From Hymenobacter sp. PAMC 26628 (lineage in GTDB: Bacteria > Bacteroidota > Bacteroidia > Cytophagales > Hymenobacteraceae), in contig NZ_CP014304.1 of the NCBI RefSeq assembly GCF_001562275.1, positions 434,001 through 498,000 on the forward strand: a stretch of 64,000 bases of DNA, given 5' to 3'. Position numbers and translations under genes: made by a program. The notes below the pieces were generated by a model. It did not search any database, was not told where the DNA came from, and saw nothing but the letters and a program-made list of their open reading frames with translations. Positions 24,601 to 30,751 of this stretch are shown piece after piece. Each line of letters starts with the position of its first letter. Within the stretch, counting starts at the first letter, position 1.

Positions 24601-25087
24601 CCAGCTTGTCGCCCGTTTTGGCCGTGAACGTGTTCTTCACCAGGCTCTGGCGGTTGATAACCTTCTCCGTGAGGGCCTCGGGATACGTGGCGATGAACAC
24701 GCCCTGGCCCGCCGCCCCGCCGCGCACCGTGTTGAGGCGGTTCAGGGCCTCGGCGCGCATCAGCACGTTGGCGTTCTCGGTTTCGTCGAACTGGTAGGGC
24801 CGCTTGTACGAGCTGGGGAACAGCAGCGCCTCGCTGCCCTCGGGCAGCAAGTGCTGCAAATCGGCCAGGAAATACGCGGCTTCCTCCTTGTCGTGCAGCA
24901 CGAATACGTGGGCGTGCTGTGGGTTGGCGGCCGCGGCGGCCACTACCGCATCCTGGCTGCCCACGAGGCCACGCAGGTGCAGGCGCACGCCGCCGGGGCC
25001 CGGCTTGGCGGCCTCGCGCAGGCGGGCCGCCAGGGTCTGAATTTCGGGCGAAAGGCGGTATAGACGCAGAAAATCAACTACTTGCAC
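21674..25087 (-). CDS. mfd: Transcription-repair coupling factor
   Basis: A 1137-residue ATPase that removes stalled RNA polymerase from damaged DNA and recruits UvrA. The order is the UvrB-like N-terminal module, the RNA-polymerase-interacting domain, the RecG-like helicase with Walker A GDVGFGKTEVAIRAA (about 596) and IIDEEQKFG (about 697), then the TRCF C-terminal domain. FQIIVDE-type strings such as TLTLSATPIPRTLHFSLMGARDLS are diagnostic. A GTG at 25087 (then QVVDFLRLYRLSPE) gives normal family length; the further open frame to 25240 contains intergenic-looking sequence and overlaps the divergent promoter region. Confidence 0.95.
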   Translation of the reverse strand: MQVVDFLRLYRLSPEIQTLAARLREAAKPGPGGVRLHLRGLVGSQDAVVAAAAANPQHAHVFVLHDKEEAAYFLADLQHLLPEGSEALLFPSSYKRPYQFDETENANVLMRAEALNRLNTVRGGAAGQGVFIATYPEALTEKVINRQSLVKNTFTAKTGDKLDVNFLGELLGEYDFEKTDFVYEAGQYAVRGGIVDVFSYANELPFRLELFGDEIESIRTFNPETQLSVEPRPQVSIIPNVQTKLLQEKREAFFEFLPPTACLWLKDVRQTLDVVTDLFERAEANFQAMLGEGGGMQIVSKPADLFESGKNFKKSLDGFAVVEFGKRFHFKNADAFQFAAKPQPSFNKEFPRMAKNLRENQVRDFTTIIAADTVRQADRLRTIFDEIDNNVQFQHLLLALREGYVDEQMGLAVYTDHQLFERYYRAQETKKFSKKKALTLRELKTLQPGDYVTHQDYGIARFAGLTQVDINGQIQEAIRLVYRDDDVLTVSIHALHKIAKYSGAEGSPPSMSKLGSPEWENKKKAVKKKVKDIAADLIRLYAKRKTAPGFAFSADGFMQAELESSFIYEDTPDQAKATEDVKYDMQQPHPMDRLVCGDVGFGKTEVAIRAAFKAVADGKQAAVLVPTTILAMQHYKTFRDRLATLPVTVEYVNRFKTTKQIKETLQRVAEGKTDILIGTHRLTNKDIVFKDLGLLIIDEEQKFGVKTKDKLKELKVNVDTLTLSATPIPRTLHFSLMGARDLSVIATPPPNRQPVQTELHVYDEILIRDAVARELKRGGQVFFVHNRIKDIEEVAGMILRLVPDAKITYAHGQMEGDLLEKRMMKFVEGEYDVLVSTSIIESGLDIPNANTIIINRAHLAGLSDLHQMRGRVGRSNRKAYCYLLTPPVANLPADARKRLSTLEEFSDLGAGFNVAMRDLDIRGAGNLLGGEQSGFINDLGYETYHQILDEAVRELKETEFKDLFMGDSNQRLQAAAGAARNHECSVETDRQVLIPDRYVSNVSERLQLYAKLDRAEKPEALRKLLASMVDRFGPLPAEVEQLADLVRLRWQAGRLGFAKLTLKRDTLKGYLPAGPDHQAYFQGDQFGDILNYVQTHARSASMKERKEQLVITFEEVKSIPQAKKVLAELGSAELVEA

Positions 25088-25210
25088 AACGATTGGGGCT
25101 AGGCAGAAACACGTAAAGCAGCCCGACCGGAACGCGTTCCGGCCGGGCTGGCCCCTGCAATACACCCGGGGGCCAGCGAAGGTTTCCGGGGCCCCCGCGG
25201 GCGGGCCGCG

Positions 25211-25218
25211 TAGCTTTG
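25211..25218 (+). promoter_or_regulatory. Candidate -7 element TAGCTTTG before the YdjM-like gene
   Basis: TAGCTTTG matches TAnnTTTG and lies 28 bases before the GTG start at 25247. No -33 TTG at the usual spacing is seen, so this is a moderate call. Confidence 0.45.
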
Positions 25219-25246
25219 CGGCCCTTTTATCGTTAGTCAATTTTTA

Positions 25247-25987
25247 GTGCGCGGATCTTCTCACCTGGTCATCGGCCTCATCACGGGCGTGGCCATTGCG
25301 GGCCTGGCCCCGGGCGTGCCGGCGTCGCTGCCCGGCATTGCCCTGGCCGGCTTCTCGGCCCTGGCCCCCGACCTTGACCACCCCGAAAGCCGCCTGAGCC
25401 AGCGCCTGGGCTTCGCGCAGCACTACGTGCGCTGGGCCTTCGTGGCGGCGGCGCTGGTTATCGGGGCCTACAGCTACCTGCACCTGCACGTGGGCGGCGG
25501 GCAGCGGCTTTATTACCTCATTGCCTTGGGCTTTGGCTTGCTGGGGGCCGGCTTGCAGGGCGGCTCCACGCGGCGGCTGGCGCTGCTGTTCACGGGGCTG
25601 GGCACGGGCGTGGCGGGCCTCTACGCCGGGCAGGTGTGGCTGAGCCTGCTGGGGGCCTTCATCGCCCTGGCGCCCTTCACCAGCCACCGCTCCTGGACGC
25701 ACACGGTGTGGGCCACCGCCTTCTGGACCTACGTCGGCTACCTGGCCGAGCACCACCTGGGCTGGCGCGGCGTGGCCCTGTTTGCGGGCGCTGGCTACGC
25801 CTCGCACCTCGTGGCCGATACCCTCACCAAAGCCGGCGTGCGCTGGCTATTTCCGCTGCTGGGGTACTCCTTTAAAGTCCCGCTCATCCGCACCGGCTCG
25901 CCCTCAGGCAACGTGCTCGAGGTGAGTATTTGCGCGGGTTACGCGCTGTTAGTGCTGGGGCTAATAATGGGCAAAATAGGATTTTAG
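25247..25987 (+). CDS. YdjM/LexA-binding-like membrane-bound metal-dependent hydrolase
   Basis: A 246-residue inner-membrane protein starting at GTG 25247 with the family N-terminus MRGSSHLVIGLITG (the first His is conserved). ALAPDLDHPESRLSQR supplies the Asp/His cluster and FTSHRSWTHT and GYASHLVADTLTKAGVRWLFP the others; these are the presumed metal ligands of the YdjM/DUF457 family. Six or seven hydrophobic segments surround them. In E. coli YdjM is an SOS-induced gene of unknown function. It is divergent from mfd with a 159-bp spacer. Confidence 0.88.
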   Translation: MRGSSHLVIGLITGVAIAGLAPGVPASLPGIALAGFSALAPDLDHPESRLSQRLGFAQHYVRWAFVAAALVIGAYSYLHLHVGGGQRLYYLIALGFGLLGAGLQGGSTRRLALLFTGLGTGVAGLYAGQVWLSLLGAFIALAPFTSHRSWTHTVWATAFWTYVGYLAEHHLGWRGVALFAGAGYASHLVADTLTKAGVRWLFPLLGYSFKVPLIRTGSPSGNVLEVSICAGYALLVLGLIMGKIGF

Positions 25988-26347
25988 ATGTTATTTTCTG
26001 TGCTTCGGGTGTAAAAGAAACTGGCAATCGGTTGCATTAGTCGGCACGGGCTATTAGCTTCGCAGTGGATATGTGCAGAGAGGGCAGGAGTTAGGTGCCG
26101 ATTTATACGTTATTTCTTCGTTATTAATTGGTTCTACCGGCCGGGGTTACGCTTAATTAGTCACTATAATTATTAATTAACGGCCCGCTGGGGCCCCAGT
26201 CGGCCCGGTTCTCGGCCGCCGGCTTTCCCCACTTACTTCTGAACTGCCCCGTTCCGCGCTGCCGCTTTGGTGAAGCGCGGCAGGGTCCTGTCCGCACATC
26301 TCACTTAAAACGTCTCTCATTTACTACTATTTTACCCCACCATCCGC
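25988..26347 (+). other. 360-bp spacer; long AT-rich leader before the NYN/cold-shock gene
   Basis: No reading frame of interest. The block 26100-26180 is unusually A/T-rich for this genome (for example TTATTAATTAACGG at 26171-26184), and a hairpin CCGCGCT/AGCGCGG lies at 26254-26280. The spacer could hold a promoter and a long 5' untranslated leader for the downstream gene; no match to a known riboswitch was recognised. Confidence 0.5.
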
Positions 26348-27370
26348 ATGAACCAGATGAATAGCCCCCTGATTCGCGTCGGCGTGTTCTACGACGGCAA
26401 TTATTTTTTAAAAATCAGCGACTATTACTATTTCCAGCACGAGCGGAAGGCGCGGATCAGTCTCGAAGGGCTGCACGAATTTATTCGCCACCAAGTTGCG
26501 GAGGAAGAAGATGTAGATGTACGCTTGGCGCAAATCACCGATGCCCACTTTTTCCGGGGCCGCCTCTCCGCTACCGAGGCCCGCGACAAAGACCGCCTGT
26601 TCCACGACCGCCTGCTCGACGATATTTTGATGAACCTGGGCGTGAGCACCCACTACATGCCCCTGAAAACCCGCGACGGCCGCCTGCAGGAAAAAGGCAT
26701 CGACGTGTGGCTCTCGCTGGAGGCCCTGGAGCTGGCCCTGCACAAAACCCTCGATGTGGTGGTGCTCATCGCCGGTGATTCGGACTACGTGCCCCTGATC
26801 CGCAAGCTCAACACCGTGGGCACCCGCGTGATGCTGCTGAACTGGGACTTCAAGTACGAGGACTTCAAGGGCGAAACCCGCGTGACGCGCGCCTCGCAGC
26901 AGCTGCTGGAGCAAGTGACCTACCCCGTGGCCATGCACGCCGTAATTGACCGCGGCCTGACCGCCCAGGACGAAGTGGTGGAGGCCCTGTTCGTGAGCCA
27001 GTCGGAGCCGGCCGCGTTTGCGCCCAGCACCATGGCCACCGCTTCTGCCGCGCCCAAGCCCGCCCGCCCCAACGGCCCCACCGCCGCGGGCCCCGTGGGC
27101 ACCACCGGCATGAGCACCATTAAGAACCTGAAAAATGGCTTTGGCTTCGTGGTGATGCCGCCCAACAACTTGTTCTTCAGCTACGCCGACCTCACCGAAG
27201 GCGACTTCAACGACCTGCGCGAGGGCGACTGGGTGGAGTTCACGGTGGGCCGCAACCACCGCGACGAGGATTGCGCCCGCAATGTGCGCAAAGTGACTGC
27301 CCCCCAGCTGTCGGAAACCGACGACTACGAGCCCGAGCCCGACCTGCAAACGGTGCCCGTCGAGCTGTAA
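26348..27370 (+). CDS. NYN (LabA/DUF88-like) domain fused to a cold-shock-like domain
   Basis: A 340-residue protein. The NYN/PIN-like nuclease fold occupies about 8-200, with acidic residues in VGVFYDGNYF (Asp16), EKGIDVWLSLEAL (about Asp119) and LIAGDSDYVPLIRKLN (about 143-145), the expected metal-binding set. After an Ala/Pro linker (about 215-250) comes a cold-shock/OB-type domain (254-318) with TIKNLKNGFGFVVMPPNNLF and LREGDWVEFTVG. An RNA-targeted nuclease or RNA-binding role is inferred. ATG at 26348 preceded by a long AT-rich leader. Confidence 0.85.
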   Translation: MNQMNSPLIRVGVFYDGNYFLKISDYYYFQHERKARISLEGLHEFIRHQVAEEEDVDVRLAQITDAHFFRGRLSATEARDKDRLFHDRLLDDILMNLGVSTHYMPLKTRDGRLQEKGIDVWLSLEALELALHKTLDVVVLIAGDSDYVPLIRKLNTVGTRVMLLNWDFKYEDFKGETRVTRASQQLLEQVTYPVAMHAVIDRGLTAQDEVVEALFVSQSEPAAFAPSTMATASAAPKPARPNGPTAAGPVGTTGMSTIKNLKNGFGFVVMPPNNLFFSYADLTEGDFNDLREGDWVEFTVGRNHRDEDCARNVRKVTAPQLSETDDYEPEPDLQTVPVEL

Positions 27371-27390
27371 GGCCCGCCGATTGCAAAAAG

Positions 27391-27425
27391 AAAAAGCGCC
27401 GCGGGGCCCCCGCGGCGCTTTTTTT
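27391..27425. terminator. Bidirectional terminator
   Basis: Near-perfect palindrome: AAAAAGCGCCGCGGGG (27391-27406), then CCCCGCGGCGCTTTTT one base later. It separates the convergent NYN and thioesterase genes and carries A/T tracts on both sides. Confidence 0.88.
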
Positions 27426-27446
27426 GGGCCCCGGCGCGGGTGCAGG

Positions 27447-27935
27447 CTAGCGAATGTGGTCGGACTGGGGCCCCCGCAGCAAGTGCGCGAAGTCGCGCTT
27501 ATCGGCCGGGTAGCGGTTAAAGGTGCCCAGGCCGCGGGCCACGGCCACGTCGGGGGCCCCGGCCACCACGCGGTACACCACGCAACTGCTCACCAGCAGG
27601 CGCTGGCCGGTGTGCTCCACGCGGCCCTCGGCGCGCAGCTCGTCGTGCAGGTGCACGGCGTGCAGGTAGTTCATCTTGAACTCGACGGTTGAAACCAGTT
27701 CCTGGGCGGTGAAGGCCAGCGTGAGGGCCGCCGCCCCGAGGGCGGCGTCCATGAGGCCGGCCAGCACGCCGCCGTGGCAAGTGTTGGGCGACGATAAATG
27801 CTCGGAGCGCACGCGCATCCGGTAGTCGGCTTGGCCGGGGCCCGGCACGTCCAGCGCCATGCCGTTGGCGCGGCCGTAGTGGTTGATTTGGTTGTAGACG
27901 GCCACCATGGCGGCGAGGTCGGGGAGGGGGGGCAT
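27447..27935 (-). CDS. PaaI-family hotdog thioesterase
   Basis: A 162-residue hotdog-fold protein. NTCHGGVLAGLMDAALGAAAL is the substrate-binding helix region (HGG motif with the catalytic Asp in the helix), preceded by RSEHLSSPNTC; STVEFKMNYLHAV and the GLGTFNRYPA end also fit. It would hydrolyse acyl- or aryl-CoA thioesters; specificity unknown. ATG at 27935 is preferred over a TTG at 27956. Confidence 0.88.
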   Translation of the reverse strand: MPPLPDLAAMVAVYNQINHYGRANGMALDVPGPGQADYRMRVRSEHLSSPNTCHGGVLAGLMDAALGAAALTLAFTAQELVSTVEFKMNYLHAVHLHDELRAEGRVEHTGQRLLVSSCVVYRVVAGAPDVAVARGLGTFNRYPADKRDFAHLLRGPQSDHIR

Positions 27936-28122
27936 GGCGGGAAAGCGGAAAAACAAACGCTACGGCTCCAGCAGCCCGGGCAACGCCCAGCGGCCCGCCG
28001 CGTACTACAAGGCCGTTTTGGCTGGCCGGGGCCCCGGGGCGGGGCGCAAAGATGCACCCGGGCCCCGGCTATCTTCGCACCGGCGGTGGCACCTTCACCT
28101 GTACTTCAATTAACCTTCCGAC

Positions 28123-28614
28123 ATGGCATCCTTCGATATCGTGAGCAAAGTGGACCCGCAAACCCTCGAAAACGCGGTGAACACGGCCCAAAAAGAACTC
28201 CTGACCCGCTACGACCTGCGCGACACCAAGGGCGGCATCGAGCTCAACAAGAAAGAAAACACCATCCTGCTTTCCTCGGAAAACTCGATGCGCGTGAAGG
28301 CCCTCGAAGACATTTTGCTGGGCCGCGTGGTGAAGCAGGGCATCGACGGCACCAGCCTCGACTTCACGGCCGACGAGCAGCCCAGCGGCCAGCTCATCAA
28401 AAAAACCATCAAGGTGCGCGCCGGCGTGGACAAGGATTTTGGCCGCAAAATCATCAAGGCCATCAAAGACGCCAAGGTGAAGGTGGAGGCCCAGATGCAG
28501 GACGACCAAGTGCGCGTGACGGCCAAGAAAATCGACGACTTGCAGGCCGCCATTGCCGTGCTGCGCCGCGCCGACATTGGCCTGCCGCTGCAGTTCGTGA
28601 ACATGAAGAGCTAA
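28123..28614 (+). CDS. YajQ-family nucleotide-binding protein
   Basis: A 163-residue protein matching YajQ along its whole length: MASFDIVSKVDPQTLENAVN at the start, LTRYDLRDTKGGIELNKKEN and VKVEAQMQDDQVRVTAKKID later. Two ferredoxin-like repeats are expected. Members bind nucleotides, and some have been shown to bind cyclic di-GMP and work with transcription factors; role here unknown. Free-standing cytosolic gene. Confidence 0.95.
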   Translation: MASFDIVSKVDPQTLENAVNTAQKELLTRYDLRDTKGGIELNKKENTILLSSENSMRVKALEDILLGRVVKQGIDGTSLDFTADEQPSGQLIKKTIKVRAGVDKDFGRKIIKAIKDAKVKVEAQMQDDQVRVTAKKIDDLQAAIAVLRRADIGLPLQFVNMKS

Positions 28615-28618
28615 GAAA

Positions 28619-28712
28619 GGTGAAAATGAGGTGATGTGGGAATGTGAAAAATAGCCCATCTGCTTAATTTTTTATTTCTCACGTTTTCCCGTTCTTCCAT
28701 CTTCGCATTTAA
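28619..28712. repeat. Imperfect inverted purine/pyrimidine repeat in the YajQ-TerC spacer
   Basis: The left half is made of G/A-rich words such as GGTGAAAATGAGGTGATGTG and the right half of their rough inverted copies (TTTCTCACGTTTTCCCG, CATCTTCGCATTT). A similar layout is found at 41824-41963. No coding sequence. Confidence 0.5.
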
Positions 28713-28715
28713 TTT

Positions 28716-29483
28716 ATGTACGATTTTTCCGCCTTTGGGCAACTACAAACCTGGATTAGCCTGCTGACCCTCACGTTCATGGAAATCGTGCTGGGCATCG
28801 ACAACATCATCTTCATTTCCATCGTCGTGAACCTGCTGCCCCGCGAGCAGCAGCCCCGGGGGCGCACCATCGGCCTGTTGCTGGCTTTGGTGTTCCGCAT
28901 CGCCCTGCTCACCAGCATCTCGTGGCTCGTGAGCCTACGGGCCCCGCTTTTCACGCTACCCATCCAGACGGCCGAGGGCCCCTTCGGCGTCACGGGCCGC
29001 GACCTGATTTTGATGACCGGGGGCCTGTTCTTGCTTTATAAAAGCATTGTGGAGATTTACGAAAAGCTGCAAGGCCACGACGAAGACAGCTCCGGCATGG
29101 GCAAGGCCGGTACCACCATGGCGGGCGTCATCGTGCAAATCGTCATCATCGACATCGTGTTCAGCTTCGACTCTATCCTCACGGCTGTGGGTTTGGTGAG
29201 CAACGTGCTGGTGATGATTGCGGCCGTGGTTTGCGCCATGGGCATCATGCTGGCCTTTTCAGGCGTAGTGGCCGATTTTGTGAACCGCAACCCCAGCATT
29301 AAAGTGCTGGCCCTTTCGTTCCTGGTCATGATCGGGGCCATGCTGGTGCTCGAAGCCGCGCACCAGGAAATCCCCAAGGGCTACGTCTACTTCGCCATGT
29401 TCTTTTCGCTGGTAGTGGAGCTGCTGAACATGCGCATGCGCAAGAAAATGGACGCCGTGCAACTGCGCAACTCAGAGTACTAG
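28716..29483 (+). CDS. TerC-family integral membrane protein
   Basis: A 255-residue protein with about seven transmembrane helices. LTFMEIVLGIDNIIFISIVV (18-37) and VQIVIIDIVFSFDSILTAVG carry the conserved intramembrane Asp residues of the TerC family. Members are linked to tellurite resistance and, in better-studied cases, manganese export. The metal is not evident from the sequence. ATG at 28716, followed by a terminator. Confidence 0.92.
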   Translation: MYDFSAFGQLQTWISLLTLTFMEIVLGIDNIIFISIVVNLLPREQQPRGRTIGLLLALVFRIALLTSISWLVSLRAPLFTLPIQTAEGPFGVTGRDLILMTGGLFLLYKSIVEIYEKLQGHDEDSSGMGKAGTTMAGVIVQIVIIDIVFSFDSILTAVGLVSNVLVMIAAVVCAMGIMLAFSGVVADFVNRNPSIKVLALSFLVMIGAMLVLEAAHQEIPKGYVYFAMFFSLVVELLNMRMRKKMDAVQLRNSEY

Positions 29484-29508
29484 TAACTAATTACCTGCGC
29501 AACGCGCG

Positions 29509-29547
29509 AAAGCGGTGGGGCCCCGGGCGGGCGCCACCGCTTTTTTT
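29509..29547 (+). terminator. Terminator after terC-like gene
   Basis: Stem AAAGCGGTGG (29509-29518) pairs with CCACCGCTTT (29534-29543) across a GC-rich loop and is followed by further T residues. Confidence 0.8.
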
Positions 29548-29965
29548 AGGCGATGGCTAAGGCTCCCACGGCGGCCGTTTGGCCCAGCACGCGCTGCTGG
29601 GCCAGGGCCAGCAGGCGGCGGTTCAGCTCGGGGCGTTGGGTGCGGTAATAGGCGTATTCGGCGGCCGTGAACAGGGCCGTAACGAGGCCGATGACGGTAG
29701 CGCGCAGCTTGGTGTTGCGGCTCAGTAGCTCGGTGAGTAGGCGCTGCTGGGTGGTGGCATCGGCGGTGTCCAGGGCAATGTGGTGGTCGCGCACGAAGTC
29801 GGCCACGGCGGCCAGCAGCAGCTCGTTTTGCAGCTTCAGCACGGGGCGCAGCGTGGCGTGGAGGAAGTCGCCCACGGTGTCGGTGGCGGCGTCGGCGGGC
29901 GTTTCGGTGGGCACCAGGGGGCGCAGGGCGCGGAGTTGGTCGTCGGGGCGAAGGAAATCGGGCAT
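29546..29965 (-). CDS. Small helical protein of unknown function
   Basis: A 139-residue, mostly helical, soluble protein from ATG at 29965. It contains FLHATLRPVLKLQNELLLAA and a C-terminal part with repeated Arg/Leu helices (RRLLALAQQRVLGQTAAVG). No signal peptide, no membrane segment strong enough to call. I do not recognise a family. It is convergent with the TerC gene; the two share the terminator region. Confidence 0.6.
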   Translation of the reverse strand: MPDFLRPDDQLRALRPLVPTETPADAATDTVGDFLHATLRPVLKLQNELLLAAVADFVRDHHIALDTADATTQQRLLTELLSRNTKLRATVIGLVTALFTAAEYAYYRTQRPELNRRLLALAQQRVLGQTAAVGALAIA

Positions 29966-29966
29966 G

Positions 29967-30065
29967 GGGTTTAGTTGCTTGTTGCTAGTTGTCTGTTGTC
30001 AGGCCGTTCACTAGCTAACAGTAAACCGCTAACAACTGATAACGCACAACGGCCAACTAAAACCC
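29967..30065. repeat. Imperfect inverted repeat in intergenic spacer
   Basis: GGGTTTAGTTG (29967-29977) pairs with CAACTAAAACCC (30054-30065), and GGCCGTT (30002-30008) with AACGGCC (30048-30054). Between them are word-like GTTGTT/AACAAC repeats. No coding sequence; it separates two minus-strand genes. Confidence 0.6.
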
Positions 30066-30071
30066 AATAGG

Positions 30072-30605
30072 CTACACCACGCCCAGCTTCACCAGTACGT
30101 CCCAAAGCACCACGCCGGCCGCCACGCCCACGTTCAGCGAGTGCTTGGTGCCGAACTGCGGGATTTCTACGGCCACGTCGCACAGGGCCAGCACCGCGTC
30201 GTCTACACCGAATACTTCGTTGCCCAGCACCAGCGCCAGCGGCCGGCCCGGCGCGGGCTGGAACTGCGGCAGCGGCACGCTGCCCGTGGTTTGCTCCACG
30301 GCCACCACCTGGTAGCCGGCTGCTTTTAGGGCCCCCACGGCGTCGGTCGTTTCGGCGGCGTATTCCCAGGCCACGGCGGCCTCGCTACCCAAGGCCGTTT
30401 TGGTGATTTCGCGGTGCGGCGGCCGCCCAGTGATGCCGCAGAGCCAGATTTTTTCGAGCGCAAACGCATCCGCGGTGCGGAATACGGCGCCCACGTTATG
30501 CAGGCTGCGCACGTTGTCCATCACCAAAACCACGGGGCTTTTGGGCGTACTTTTGAAGTCGGCCACCGCCACGCGGTTCAGCTCGGCCATGGTAAGTTTT
30601 CGCAT
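30072..30605 (-). CDS. TrmH/SpoU-family RNA 2'-O-methyltransferase
   Basis: A 177-residue SPOUT methyltransferase. NVRSLHNVGAVFRTADAF (motif 1), LALVLGNEVFGVDD (motif 2) and IPQFGTKHSLNVGVAAGVVL (motif 3) form the knotted SAM-binding site. It would methylate a ribose in tRNA or rRNA; the exact site is unknown. ATG at 30605 chosen over an in-frame TTG at 30611. It is divergent from mutS. Confidence 0.92.
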   Translation of the reverse strand: MRKLTMAELNRVAVADFKSTPKSPVVLVMDNVRSLHNVGAVFRTADAFALEKIWLCGITGRPPHREITKTALGSEAAVAWEYAAETTDAVGALKAAGYQVVAVEQTTGSVPLPQFQPAPGRPLALVLGNEVFGVDDAVLALCDVAVEIPQFGTKHSLNVGVAAGVVLWDVLVKLGVV

Positions 30606-30751
30606 GGCCAAAGGTAGGAACGTGCCGCGGCGCGTTTCGCGTTGGGGCCCTGGTGCCCCACCTTGTTGGGGCCCTGCGCCCCGTGCCGCGCCCGTAATTG
30701 CCGTTTCCCCACCGCCCGAAGCCCCGGCTTCGCGCCCCAGGTCTTTTCGCC

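Noticed and set aside
25088-25240. N-terminal extension of Mfd to 25240
   Set aside because: The added residues are Cys/Arg/Pro/Gly-rich, match nothing in Mfd and cover the spacer with the divergent promoter element; GTG at 25087 gives normal length.
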